NCBI GenBank assembly: GCA_964628065.1
Contig: CAZVLM010000002.1
Span: 4,065-68,064, forward strand
Reading direction: 5' to 3'
DNA length: 64,000 nt
Origin: CAIXMG01 sp964628065
GTDB taxonomy: Bacteria; Patescibacteriota; Minisyncoccia; Phycocordibacterales; UBA1006
Below the pieces are notes generated by a model. That model made no database searches. It was not told the origin of the DNA and was given only the letters and a program-made list of their open reading frames with translations. Shown here piece by piece: positions 1 through 7,989 of this stretch (position 1 is its first letter; the number at the start of each line of letters is the position of its first letter). Both the position numbers and the translations under genes were made by a program.

Positions 1-5
1 CAAAT

Positions 6-37
6 AAAAAACACTCTAGGTTTTTAAGTGTTTTTTT
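6..37 (+). terminator. Rho-independent terminator of an upstream gene outside the window
   Basis: AAAAACACT (7-15) pairs with AGTGTTTTT (27-35), followed by further Ts. It presumably ends a gene lying to the left of the window. Confidence 0.7.
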
Positions 38-77
38 GCGTAGAGAGGGGAATTAGAATCATGCTAAGCTATATCTT

Positions 78-338
78 ATGGAACTCGATATTAAAAAATA
101 TCTCAAGAAATTCGAGCAATTGATGCCGAGAGAAACAAAAGTAAGGAATGCAGTGATTGAAGCAGTTCAGGATGTGCTCAAGATATCGCTTGAGAGGTCC
201 AAAATTGCCATTTCTGGCTCGTCTGTATACATAACAGGGTCATCAGCTCTTCGCTCTGAAATAGGCATGAAACAAGCCAAAATTTTAGCAAGGATTAAGG
301 AGATTAATTCGGAGATTTCTATTACAAGAATCCAATAA
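78..338 (+). CDS. small DciA/DUF721-like protein
   Basis: An 86-residue protein with a helical N-terminus (about 1-38) followed by an alternating segment (about 40-62, ISGSSVYITGSSALRSE) and a helix with KQAKILARIKEIN. This resembles the compact DUF721/DciA fold, in which a KH-like module ends in a helix of the type 'K..IL..IN'. DciA proteins help load the replicative helicase, but this copy is short and the role here is inference. The ATG lies 7 nt after TAAGCT, matching the leaderless pattern of the window. The gene is convergent with the PBP gene, and a bidirectional terminator separates them. Confidence 0.5.
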   Translation: MELDIKKYLKKFEQLMPRETKVRNAVIEAVQDVLKISLERSKIAISGSSVYITGSSALRSEIGMKQAKILARIKEINSEISITRIQ

Positions 339-359
339 TTCCAAAATATTTTTAAGTAT

Positions 360-383
360 AAAAGCCAGCAATTGCTGGCTTTT
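360..383. terminator. bidirectional terminator
   Basis: A perfect 12-bp palindrome, AAAAGCCAGCAA (360-371) against TTGCTGGCTTTT (372-383). It lies between the convergent DciA-like and PBP genes and can serve both strands. Confidence 0.8.
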
Positions 384-406
384 ATTTGCATACAGTTTCG
401 AGTGAG

Positions 407-463
407 CACCCTCTCCACGATAGTGGAGAGGGTGGCCTGAGCTTGTCGAAGGCCGGGTGAGGA
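407..463. repeat. palindromic repeat unit, single copy
   Basis: CACCCTCTCCAC (407-418) pairs with GTGGAGAGGGTG (423-434). A second small hairpin (435-453) follows, then GGGTGAGGA. It is preceded by TACAGTTTCGA, which also precedes the unit at 8126. It abuts the 3' end of the PBP gene and belongs to the repeat family seen throughout the window. Confidence 0.75.
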
Positions 464-465
464 GG

Positions 466-3027
466 TTACTGTATCTTAATCACTGTCTCCAACTCTCCCT
501 TATTATACGCTGTATCAGTCGCGACAATACGAAGGGTGTTAGATCCACTGAGAGCATTCACATCTTCTGGAACAAAAGTGAAGGTATTAGTGGTGCTGTT
601 ACCAATATATTCTCCATTTAAGAAGTACTCGAGCGACTTCAGTGTGTAATGAAGTGAAACATCAACCTGAAGGGTTACTGGAGTTCCTCTTGGAAGAGTT
701 ACATCTGGTTCAGGAGAAAGAAGTGTAATTACTGGTTTATTTACAACTGTATGTACATCATCATATCCTGACGGTGCTGCGGTATAAGGAGGAATAATAC
801 CTGGGTTATTTGAGATCCAACGTTGAACTGAAGCTTCCCAATGCGCAAATTGTGAATTATCAGAAGGATTAGACGGACTTGGACCTTTTACATTACTTGG
901 ATTAATCCAATAAAGGATATCGTGAACGTTTGGAAGCACCACTTCTTTTCTTGTTTCTCGTGGTGTAAGATCGGTTGCAAGTTTTCCAGAAATGGTATCA
1001 ACAAAGTATGATTCTCCTCCTGACCAGCCACCTCGAAGCACAGGAGCTCCTGAATAGTAATTAGGATCCGCGTCAGGCGCAGGGAACGACTCGTTAGGAA
1101 GTTTTGCTAATGCTGCATCCATAAATGCTCGCCATGCAGGTCCTGAAATTGCGGAACCTTTTTTCATTGGCTTATTATCATTGTTTCCGGTCCATACTCC
1201 CACTGCGATACTTGGAGTATATCCGAAGACCCACGCGTCCTTGTTATCGTTTGTGGTTCCCGTCTTTCCTGCAACTGGTCGTCCACCAAAGTAAAAGAAT
1301 GAGTTTGCACCAAACAAAGGAGTTCGTGCCGCATTATCAGAGAGAATACTTGAAAGCTTTCTAACAGCATTAAAGTCTATAACGGTTTCCGGTTTAGGAG
1401 TATATTGCTCAAGAATGGTTCCATTTGCATCAGCAACTTCGAGAATTCCCGTAGCTTGGTTTCGCACCCCATCATTTGCAAATACACTGTATACAGAGGT
1501 CATATCAAGGAGGCTTACTTCACCACCTCCGAGCACTAATGTGAGTCCGTATCGGTCACCGGTACGATCGAGGGTAGTGAGTCCTAATTTTTTAGCTGTA
1601 GAAAGTGCGTCGTTTAATCCTACCAACCACAACATTTTTACTGCAGGAATGTTTCGTGACTGAGCAAGCGCATTTCTTAAATTTATAGGCCCTACGAACT
1701 TATTGTCGTAGTTTCCTGGTGAATAACACCCATCCTTGTCTCTAAAATCAAGCGCAGGACAATTTGAACCTGTTCCAAACTGGGTCGGAACATCAAATAC
1801 AGCTGTTTCTGGTTCGAAACCTTTTTCAAAGGCTCGTGCGTACACAATAGGCTTAAATGATGATCCTGGCTGTCGCCCCGCAGTTGCAACGTTAAATGAT
1901 CCGTCAATTGTTCGATCAAAGTAGTCTCGTGATCCTACCATCGAAAGGATTTGGCCTGTTTTAGGATCAATTGCAACAAGGGCACTATTTGAAGCATTGT
2001 AATCCTTTTCATTTTTTGCCGCGTTCTCCTTAATTGTTTTTTCAGCTACCTGCTGAAGATCCCAATCAATAGTTGTTTTTACTCGGAGCCCTCCAGACAT
2101 AACGGCGTCCGCGCCGTATTTTTCTTCAAGATATGATCGAACATATTCAATGAAGTGATAGGCTTTACCATTGGTTTCTTCTCGAGGACGAAACACTACC
2201 TCCTCTGCTTTTGCGGTATCATACTCTTCTTGAGTAATATATCCCTGTTCCAACATGTTTTTAAGTACGAGATTCTTTCGAGCATTCAAGTTTTGTCGGT
2301 TTTTTCCATAAGGAGAATAATAGGTAGGAAGGTTAGGAATTGCGGCAAGATATGCAGATTCAGCAAGGTTGAGGTCAGAAGCCTTTTTGTTGAAGAATGA
2401 GTGACTAGCTTCCTCAATGCCGTAAATTTGTCCTCCATAAGGCGCTTCGTTAAGGTAAGTAGTAAGAATCTGATCTTTGGTCATTACTCGTTCAAGTTTT
2501 ACCGCGAGCACCCACTCCTTAATCTTTCGAGACAAACTCTTCTGTTGGTTTAAGATGGTGTTTTTAATGAGCTGTTGAGTAATCGTTGATCCCCCTCCTT
2601 GCTTACTGACAGGAATAACCTGCGAAAGAGCTCCTCGGATAATAGAGCTTATTTTAATACCATGATGCTGGTAAAAATCTTTATCTTCGATCGCAATGAT
2701 CGCGTTTTTTGCATTAAGTGCGATAGCGTCTCCAGTAACTACGGTTCGCTTTACACTATCATGCACATCGTAAAGAATAATTTCCCCAGTTCGGTCATAA
2801 ATTTTCGTAGAGCTTGAAATTTTTCGATCTGCGAACGTCGTAATAGTTGGCACTTGGAGGGTTGCAATCCAAATAATAAAGATACCAATTAAGATAGTTC
2901 CTATGGTTAGTCCAGCCCAGAAAATAAGGGTTGCATGGTGCTTTATCCAGTCCCAGGTCGTTTTTGTGTGCTTTTGCGCAAGTTCTCGGTGTTTATTGAA
3001 AAGATGCTTGTGTTTTTGAAGTGGCAT
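466..3027 (-). CDS. ponA: class A penicillin-binding protein (transglycosylase/transpeptidase)
   Basis: Bifunctional murein synthase of 853 residues. A cytoplasmic N-terminus precedes one membrane helix (about 33-56). The GT51 transglycosylase domain follows with the catalytic glutamate in EDKDF (E114) and GGGSTITQQL (about 144-153). The transpeptidase domain has the three active-site motifs SSFK (nucleophile S389), SRN (457-459) and KTG (588-590). The last ~95 residues look like an Ig-like beta domain, as often found appended to PBPs of Gram-positive-type envelopes. The enzyme acts on lipid II outside the membrane. The gene stands alone and its ATG lies 7 nt after TAGAGT. A palindromic repeat unit sits just beyond the stop codon. 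Confidence 0.96.
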   Translation of the reverse strand: MPLQKHKHLFNKHRELAQKHTKTTWDWIKHHATLIFWAGLTIGTILIGIFIIWIATLQVPTITTFADRKISSSTKIYDRTGEIILYDVHDSVKRTVVTGDAIALNAKNAIIAIEDKDFYQHHGIKISSIIRGALSQVIPVSKQGGGSTITQQLIKNTILNQQKSLSRKIKEWVLAVKLERVMTKDQILTTYLNEAPYGGQIYGIEEASHSFFNKKASDLNLAESAYLAAIPNLPTYYSPYGKNRQNLNARKNLVLKNMLEQGYITQEEYDTAKAEEVVFRPREETNGKAYHFIEYVRSYLEEKYGADAVMSGGLRVKTTIDWDLQQVAEKTIKENAAKNEKDYNASNSALVAIDPKTGQILSMVGSRDYFDRTIDGSFNVATAGRQPGSSFKPIVYARAFEKGFEPETAVFDVPTQFGTGSNCPALDFRDKDGCYSPGNYDNKFVGPINLRNALAQSRNIPAVKMLWLVGLNDALSTAKKLGLTTLDRTGDRYGLTLVLGGGEVSLLDMTSVYSVFANDGVRNQATGILEVADANGTILEQYTPKPETVIDFNAVRKLSSILSDNAARTPLFGANSFFYFGGRPVAGKTGTTNDNKDAWVFGYTPSIAVGVWTGNNDNKPMKKGSAISGPAWRAFMDAALAKLPNESFPAPDADPNYYSGAPVLRGGWSGGESYFVDTISGKLATDLTPRETRKEVVLPNVHDILYWINPSNVKGPSPSNPSDNSQFAHWEASVQRWISNNPGIIPPYTAAPSGYDDVHTVVNKPVITLLSPEPDVTLPRGTPVTLQVDVSLHYTLKSLEYFLNGEYIGNSTTNTFTFVPEDVNALSGSNTLRIVATDTAYNKGELETVIKIQ

Positions 3028-3073
3028 ATAAGATACTCTACAAGAAATAGGGGTTTTATGCTAGAGTACGAGT

Positions 3074-3364
3074 ATGACCATTGATCAAGTAAAAAAAATA
3101 ATAGAGCCCGTTATTTCTAAATATTCCATCACATATGCGGGTGTTTTTGGTTCTTACGCAAAGAATACTCATCAAGAAACAAGTGATATCGACCTCCTTA
3201 TTAATTATAAAAAACCCTTCTCTTATTTCGATCTTGTAAGACTTGAGCAAGAGCTCGAGAAGATTTCAGGGAAAAAGTTTGACGTAGTGACAGAAGCTTC
3301 GCTTTCTCCATTTATTAAAAACGATGTCGTAAAAGAAGCGCAAACGGTTTATGGACAACGATAA
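3074..3364 (+). CDS. mntA: MNT-type nucleotidyltransferase antitoxin (MntA)
   Basis: A 96-residue minimal nucleotidyltransferase. The signature GSYAKNTHQETSDIDLL (about 26-42) contains the GSxA...DxD catalytic motif. In characterised pairs MntA-type proteins neutralise the HEPN toxin HepT by adding AMP to a tyrosine near its active site. The reading frame overlaps the next gene by 14 nt (3351-3364), the usual arrangement for this pair. The ATG is 6 nt after TAGAGT. The fold and partner are clear; the direction of antagonism is taken from the family. Confidence 0.88.
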   Translation: MTIDQVKKIIEPVISKYSITYAGVFGSYAKNTHQETSDIDLLINYKKPFSYFDLVRLEQELEKISGKKFDVVTEASLSPFIKNDVVKEAQTVYGQR

Positions 3365-3689
3365 GCTATATTTAGAACATATTCTTCTTTCTATTCAGAA
3401 GATAAATCGCTTTTGCATGAGTATCACCTTAGAAATGTTTTCAAGTAATGAAATGCTGCAGTCTGCTGTAATCAGAGAACTTGAAATCATTGGCGAAGCC
3501 GCGAAGCGGATTTCAGAGAAAATGAAAAGAGATAATCCAGAGATTCCTTGGAGACTCATTACGGGAACTCGAGACAAGCTGATCCATGATTATATGGGAG
3601 TAGATACATTTCTTATCTATGACATTTACGAAAACTATTTGCCGACACTGGAGAAACAAATTGAGAATTTATTAGAATATTTTAAGTAA
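3351..3689 (+). CDS. hepT: HEPN-domain ribonuclease toxin (HepT, DUF86)
   Basis: A 112-residue all-alpha protein with the HEPN RNase signature Rx4-6H, seen as RDKLIHDY near residue 78, where R and H form the predicted RNase site. The tyrosine after the histidine is the residue AMPylated by MntA in known pairs. It overlaps mntA by 14 nt and runs 4 nt ahead of tyrS, so read-through into tyrS is likely. It is a type VII toxin-antitoxin toxin by homology; activity is not shown here. Confidence 0.88.
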   Translation: MDNDKLYLEHILLSIQKINRFCMSITLEMFSSNEMLQSAVIRELEIIGEAAKRISEKMKRDNPEIPWRLITGTRDKLIHDYMGVDTFLIYDIYENYLPTLEKQIENLLEYFK

Positions 3690-3693
3690 AAAT

Positions 3694-4902
3694 ATGACAA
3701 TTATTACAGACGCAGAAAAAATAAGAGAATTTCTTTATAGGGGTGTGGAAACAGTGTTGCCAAGTCGCGACTTTGTACAAAGTCGACTTGTTTCAGGCGA
3801 GCAACTTACGGTATATCTTGGAATTGATCCAACGGGTCCGACGTTGCATATCGGTCACAGTATTCCTATTCGAAAACTTGCGCAGTTGCAGAAATTAGGA
3901 CACAAGATAATTTTATTAGTGGGAGATTTCACAGCGCAGATTGGTGATCCCACAGATAAGATGGCGGCACGAGTGGTGCTTACTCCTGATCAGATTGCTG
4001 AAAACTTAAAACAGTACAAGCAGCAAGCCTCCAAGTTGTTATCTTTCGATGGCGAAAATGCCGCAGAGTTTAAACTCAATAGTGATTGGCTCGGAAAAAT
4101 GAAATTCGCAGACGTACTTAGCCTTGCTTCAAAGGTTACTGTTCAGCAAATGCTTGAACGCGATATGTTTAAAAAGAGAATGGACGAAGGGAAGCCAATT
4201 TATGTTCATGAGTTTATGTATCCACTCATGCAAGGGGAAGACAGTGTTCAGCTTATGGTAGATGGGGAAATTGGTGGAAACGACCAGGTATTTAATATGC
4301 TTGTTGGACGAGACCTCCTTAAAGAGCATAATAAAGACAAGTTTATAATGTCGGTAAAACTTCTTGCGGATCCAAATGGAAAGAAGATGGGTAAGTCAGA
4401 GGGTAACATGATTACCCTTGAAGATTCCGCAGACAGCATGTTTGGAAAAATCATGTCATGGACTGACGGAATGATTGTTGGAGGATTTGAATTATGTACT
4501 GACATTCCACAACAGGAAATACTTGATATGGAAGTTGGTATGCAAAACGGTGAAAATCCGATGGAGTTTAAAAAGCGATTAGCAAGAGAAATTATTAAGA
4601 CGTACCACAGTGAACAAGAAGCAATCGCAGCCCAAGAAAACTGGGAGAAAACATTCTCTGGCGGAGGAATTCCTACAGAGATACCAGAAGTTTCTGCAAC
4701 AAATGGAGAATTGCTTATTGAAATTCTTTCAGTGAACAAGGTTGTTGAATCAAAAGCTGAATTCCGACGACTTATTAAAGAGGGCGCGATCAAGGTGATG
4801 AATGATCCTGAAGAAGAAAGAATTACTGATGAGAAATTAGTAATCAATCAGACGACGATTGTAAAAGTGGGAAAGAAGAAGTTTGTAAAAATTATCGTAT
4901 AA
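3694..4902 (+). CDS. tyrS: tyrosyl-tRNA synthetase
   Basis: Class I aminoacyl-tRNA synthetase of 402 residues charging tRNA-Tyr. HIGH is at 52-55 and the KMSKS loop appears as KMGKS at 231-235. The last ~60 residues form an S4 RNA-binding domain (RRLIKEGAIKV). Length is normal for the TyrZ-like bacterial group. It begins 4 nt after the hepT stop codon with no Shine-Dalgarno, so it is probably co-transcribed with the toxin-antitoxin pair. That is an odd partner for an essential gene. A strong hairpin ends the unit. Confidence 0.97.
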   Translation: MTIITDAEKIREFLYRGVETVLPSRDFVQSRLVSGEQLTVYLGIDPTGPTLHIGHSIPIRKLAQLQKLGHKIILLVGDFTAQIGDPTDKMAARVVLTPDQIAENLKQYKQQASKLLSFDGENAAEFKLNSDWLGKMKFADVLSLASKVTVQQMLERDMFKKRMDEGKPIYVHEFMYPLMQGEDSVQLMVDGEIGGNDQVFNMLVGRDLLKEHNKDKFIMSVKLLADPNGKKMGKSEGNMITLEDSADSMFGKIMSWTDGMIVGGFELCTDIPQQEILDMEVGMQNGENPMEFKKRLAREIIKTYHSEQEAIAAQENWEKTFSGGGIPTEIPEVSATNGELLIEILSVNKVVESKAEFRRLIKEGAIKVMNDPEEERITDEKLVINQTTIVKVGKKKFVKIIV

Positions 4903-4935
4903 ATATAAAAACACCACGTCTGGTGTTTTTATATT
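4902..4935. terminator. bidirectional terminator
   Basis: A 15-bp stem (4902-4916 with 4921-4935) around the loop CGTC, with a T-run on both strands. It ends tyrS and overlaps the stop codon of the small acidic gene on the other strand. Confidence 0.85.
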
Positions 4936-5077
4936 AGAGAAAGTCCTCAACTTCTACCTCATCTAGATCCTTTAATGGGCCTATTGGGTTTCCGTCTTCA
5001 TCGAATTCTCCTAGTTCTGCAAAGTCTTCGAGTTCTGTATCTTCTCCAATTTCAAAATTGTCTTCATCTGCGTACAT
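4934..5077 (-). CDS. very small acidic protein (47 aa)
   Basis: An open frame starting at the ATG at 5077 and ending at 4934. It encodes 47 residues, starting MYADEDNFEIGED and ending EVEVEDFL. About 40% of residues are Asp or Glu and there is almost no basic residue. It runs straight into the bidirectional terminator shared with tyrS, which supports a real transcription unit. No family is recognised. Possible roles are a short acidic partner of a nucleic-acid-binding protein or a disordered regulator; neither is shown. Confidence 0.6.
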   Translation of the reverse strand: MYADEDNFEIGEDTELEDFAELGEFDEDGNPIGPLKDLDEVEVEDFL

Positions 5078-5160
5078 AGTATGTGTTTAAATAACAATTG
5101 TTCTTATAACGAACCTATTTGTAACAAAATATCTTTCAGCATGCAAGGGGTAAAATACCA

Positions 5161-5676
5161 TTATGAACGCAACTGTGGATAATTCGGTCGTGCATGGGCG
5201 ATATGGGTGAGCGCGACAGCGATTGCGTCGAGCTCGTCATCAAGTTTTGTTTGTTCTAAGTCAGTTGAAGAGTTAATAAATTGCACCAACTTCGGAACCA
5301 TGATGGCAATATCCTCCTTTTTTGCCGCCCCATAGCCAGTGACGGCTATCTTTATCGCGTTCGGGTGATACTCAAAAATAGGTAACCCTGCCTCGCGAGT
5401 TACGTACTGTATCACACCCCTCGCTTCTGCCACCTTAAGCGCAGTGGTGGTGTTTTTGGCGAAATAAAGCGCCTCAATAGCGACTGCGTCGGGCGAATGT
5501 TCCGTAATAATAGAGCGAAGTGTTGTGCCAACTTGTAGAAGACGGTCAGGAAGATCAAGTTTTGCAGATGTTCTAATGCAGGTTGAAAAAACCACAGTTT
5601 CTTTACTTGCCCCGTCCTTACTTATGATTGCAATTCCAAGGCGTTCATAGCCTGGATCAATGCCGAGTATTTTCAT
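5161..5676 (-). CDS. ruvC: Holliday junction endonuclease RuvC
   Basis: A 171-residue resolvase that cuts Holliday junctions after RuvAB branch migration. The RNase H-like fold begins MKILGIDPG (catalytic D7). Further acidic residues are in VAIEAL (E68) and DDELDAIAVALTH (D147/D150). The ATG at 5676 is chosen over an upstream start because TATACT lies 6 nt before it and MKILGIDPG is the normal N-terminus. Its -35 (TTGTCA) overlaps the -35 of the divergent gene at 5774. ruvA, ruvB and ruvX are elsewhere in the window, so the resolvasome genes are dispersed. Confidence 0.95.
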   Translation of the reverse strand: MKILGIDPGYERLGIAIISKDGASKETVVFSTCIRTSAKLDLPDRLLQVGTTLRSIITEHSPDAVAIEALYFAKNTTTALKVAEARGVIQYVTREAGLPIFEYHPNAIKIAVTGYGAAKKEDIAIMVPKLVQFINSSTDLEQTKLDDELDAIAVALTHIAHARPNYPQLRS

Positions 5677-5705
5677 AGATATAGTATATAGTGAGTGGGG
5701 AGTAC

Positions 5706-5733
5706 TTGACAAATAGTGTTATCGTGATAAAGT
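5706..5733 (+). promoter_or_regulatory. sigma70-type promoter of the 5774 gene
   Basis: TTGACA (5706-5711) and TAAAGT (5728-5733) with a 16-nt spacer. Unlike most genes here the predicted leader is ~35 nt. The palindromic TTGACAA/TTGTCAA core makes its -35 overlap that of the divergent ruvC promoter. Confidence 0.5.
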
Positions 5734-5773
5734 GTTGGGGAAATAAATTCAATCACAATAAACCCTTTTAGAA

Positions 5774-6388
5774 ATGAAACAATTGTTAATTATTGTAAGT
5801 ATTTTTTCAGCACTATCATGCCAGGCACAGCGCTTCAGTCCTAATTGCAAGCATGTGTACGAGATTAACAAGGAGCTCGTAGACAAAGCCAAAAGCACAA
5901 TAATGCCAACCATTGATGCTGTGCGTCAAATGGTGACGAATTCAGAACCGGTCATCGATTCAATTGTTGGCCAAAACGTTGCCCTTATGGACAAGGTAGA
6001 TACTATGAAGTGTCGCGCGAAAAGATGCCGTGCGGAAGCTGATAGTATTTTTAGTAAGATGCAGGTGGAGAAAAACAAAAACAAACAGGCAAGGCTTCAC
6101 AAAACCCACCAGATGTACATTGATTCTGCTGCAACATGTGACGAGTTAGGTGCCCAGGCTTTGAACCATCGTAATGAGAACTGTGATAGGTATTGGCCAC
6201 TCCAGCAGTACTATAGGGGTGGTAAAAACCTTCTAAGATACTATCTAGCTGCTGTAGTAAAGGATATGGACGAAGCTATTTACAGTCTGTGTCCCGATGG
6301 ACAGTTTACCTTTGAAGGCAAAGTTATTTGCACGAAATGGGATCTCTCAGAAGATGTTATGCCCCAACTTAAAAGAATTGAATTTTAA
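5774..6388 (+). CDS. secreted helical protein of unknown function, possibly acquired
   Basis: A 204-residue protein with an N-terminal signal segment, MKQLLIIVSIFSALSCQAQ. The mature part is mostly helical (about 25-150) with six or more cysteines (CRAKRC, CDELG, CDRYW, CPDG, CTKW). No family is recognised. The signal end SCQAQ is typical of Bacteroidetes exported proteins. Eleven arginine codons are visible and none is CGA, the codon this genome favours. It also has a TTGACA promoter, an untranslated leader with an A-rich run before the ATG, and its own terminator. These features suggest transfer; the donor is inference. Confidence 0.6.
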   Translation: MKQLLIIVSIFSALSCQAQRFSPNCKHVYEINKELVDKAKSTIMPTIDAVRQMVTNSEPVIDSIVGQNVALMDKVDTMKCRAKRCRAEADSIFSKMQVEKNKNKQARLHKTHQMYIDSAATCDELGAQALNHRNENCDRYWPLQQYYRGGKNLLRYYLAAVVKDMDEAIYSLCPDGQFTFEGKVICTKWDLSEDVMPQLKRIEF

Positions 6389-6397
6389 AAACAAAAT

Positions 6398-6425
6398 AAA
6401 AACCCTCGCTTAGCGAAGGGTTTTT
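6398..6425. terminator. bidirectional terminator
   Basis: An AAAAACCC...GGGTTTTT hairpin with an inner CGC/GCG step. It lies between the convergent 5774 gene and ruvB and overlaps the ruvB stop codon. Confidence 0.75.
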
Positions 6426-7449
6426 ACGTGAATAAATTTTTATCTGGATAATCGAAGCCCAAATGATCGTATGCTTTTTTAGTTGCAACGCGGCCACGAG
6501 CTGTTTTTTCGAGAAGTCCCATTTGGATCAAGTATGGTTCAATAACTTCTTCAATAGTGGCTTCTTCCTCGGACGTTGCAGCAGAAATCGTCTTTACGCC
6601 GACAGGTCCTCCGCCAAACTTCTCAATGATTACCTCGAGAGTCATACGGTCTGCGGGAGTAAGTCCTAGTTCGTCGACGCCTACAAGCGCGATAGCTTTT
6701 TTAACCGTATCAAGGCTGATTTCAGTATTGTGCACCTGCGCGTAATCACGAACTCGTTTTAAGAAATAGTTAGCGGTTCGAGGTGTACTTCGCGATCTCC
6801 GAGCAATTTCAAGCAGTGCATCATCGGTAATAGTAACGCCGAGTCGTTTCGCGGAACGTTTCAATATTTCTGCTACTTCTTCAACTGAATAAAATTCAAG
6901 CCTAAATGTTCCACCAGAGAATCGCGACCGAAGTGGTGCAGAGATAAGCGCCATACGAGTCGTAGCAGCAATCATTGTAAATGGAGGAAGTTCTAGTTGA
7001 ATGGTTCGCGCACTTGGACCTTTTCCAATAATAATATCAAGCACTCCTGATTCCATGGCAGGGTAGAGGACTTCTTCAATCATTTTATTTAATCGATGAA
7101 TCTCGTCAATGAAGACAATATCTCCCGGAGCAAGGTTTGTGAGAATACTTGCAAGGTCTCCAACTTTTTCAATAGCAGGACCTGAAGTAATTTTCATTTG
7201 GCGCCCTGTTTCTTTTGCAATTAAATGCGCAAGGGTTGTTTTTCCAAGTCCTGGTGGCCCATAAAATAAAATATGTTCAGCGGTGTGGTTGCGAGTCTTT
7301 GCAGCACCAAGTAAAATGCGCAAGTTTTCCTTGATCATCGTCTGTCCAATATAATCTTCCCACGAAGTTGGACGCAAATCTGAATCCAAAAGTTGATTTG
7401 CAGGGCTTGGGGATAACGTTGTGGATGATGTGGGGGTATCTGAAGACAT
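6424..7449 (-). CDS. ruvB: Holliday junction branch-migration helicase RuvB
   Basis: AAA+ motor of 341 residues that drives branch migration with RuvA. Walker A is GPPGLGKTT (64-72) and Walker B is IVFIDEIH (D115, E116). The arginine-finger and sensor region reads RSRFSGGTFRLEFY and the C-terminal winged helix includes GLLEKTARGRVAT. Length and order are normal. The ATG lies 6 nt after TATACT, so the mRNA is probably leaderless. The 5' side faces the structured RNA at 7573. Confidence 0.97.
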   Translation of the reverse strand: MSSDTPTSSTTLSPSPANQLLDSDLRPTSWEDYIGQTMIKENLRILLGAAKTRNHTAEHILFYGPPGLGKTTLAHLIAKETGRQMKITSGPAIEKVGDLASILTNLAPGDIVFIDEIHRLNKMIEEVLYPAMESGVLDIIIGKGPSARTIQLELPPFTMIAATTRMALISAPLRSRFSGGTFRLEFYSVEEVAEILKRSAKRLGVTITDDALLEIARRSRSTPRTANYFLKRVRDYAQVHNTEISLDTVKKAIALVGVDELGLTPADRMTLEVIIEKFGGGPVGVKTISAATSEEEATIEEVIEPYLIQMGLLEKTARGRVATKKAYDHLGFDYPDKNLFT

Positions 7450-7537
7450 GGATGAAGTATAGCATATTTAAAAGATGGCTAATATTCTAAAAAATCCTTA
7501 TAAATCAACATATTTATATTATTCGCAGATAAAGTAC

Positions 7538-7566
7538 TTGACTTTTAAAACGAAGTATGCTATATT
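7538..7566 (+). promoter_or_regulatory. promoter of the structured RNA
   Basis: TTGACT (7538-7543) and TATATT (7561-7566) with a 17-nt spacer give a strong sigma70-type promoter. It is followed by no sizeable open frame, and the predicted start is near 7573. Confidence 0.6.
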
Positions 7567-7804
7567 TAGTTGCATAAAGATATGAGGTTGCTATAGTAAT
7601 CTTCGTGCCCGCAGTTCTTTGTATTTCGAAAGCAGTAATCTGAAAAAATGGGATCTCGCGGTCTTGATTTGTGCTCAGAAAGGATGTTCTGGTGTTCCGG
7701 CTTGTACCGGTCCGTTTTCTGGGGCTCTCCTTATCTAGTATGAATCGTTTATGGCTTCGGCTATAAAAATTTTTTCAGATTACTGAATTTGAAAACTCTC
7801 TAAG

Positions 7805-7904
7805 NNNNNNNNNNNNNNNNNNNNNNNNNNNNNNNNNNNNNNNNNNNNNNNNNNNNNNNNNNNNNNNNNNNNNNNNNNNNNNNNNNNNNNNNNNNNNNNN
7901 NNNN
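7805..7904. other. 100-N assembly gap flanked by identical 55-mers
   Basis: Exactly 100 Ns. The 55 bases before it (7750-7804) equal the 55 bases after it (7905-7959). This is what joined contigs sharing one k-mer overlap look like, so little or no real sequence may be missing. Confidence 0.9.
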
Positions 7905-7957
7905 TATGGCTTCGGCTATAAAAATTTTTTCAGATTACTGAATTTGAAAACTCTCTA

Positions 7958-7984
7958 AGAAAAACACCCGGCGGGTGTTTTTCT
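7958..7984 (+). terminator. terminator of the structured RNA
   Basis: AGAAAAACACCC (7958-7969) pairs perfectly with GGGTGTTTTTCT (7973-7984) around a 3-nt loop, followed by a T-rich tail. Confidence 0.85.
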
Positions 7985-7989
7985 TTTTC

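Larger units (their letters stand above)
7573..7984 (+). ncRNA. structured non-coding RNA (6S-like outline), interrupted by assembly gap
   Basis: A transcription unit with a good promoter, no coding frame and a strong terminator. CAGTAATCTGAAAAAAT (7632-7648) pairs with its 17-nt complement just before the gap (repeated after it), closing a domain of about 160 nt. Inside are a CAGAAA/TTTCTG stem, a CCGG/CCGG stem-loop and a TATGGC-TTCG-GCTATA hairpin. An earlier AGTAATCT (about 7595) could compete for the same 3' strand. One long rod with internal loops recalls 6S RNA, but I see no sequence signature that proves it. tmRNA, RNase P and SRP RNA motifs were looked for and not found. The true length is uncertain because of the gap. 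Confidence 0.5.

Noticed and set aside
4248..4847. 199-aa frame antisense to tyrS
   Set aside because: It lies wholly within tyrS, has no family features and tyrS motifs are intact on the other strand.
7750..7959. Direct repeat of 55 bp around the first gap as a biological duplication
   Set aside because: Identical length and exact 100-N spacing at both gaps point to an assembly overlap.
7573..7984. Assigning the structured RNA firmly to 6S, tmRNA or RNase P
   Set aside because: Only the overall rod shape suits 6S; the conserved sequences of tmRNA and RNase P are missing.
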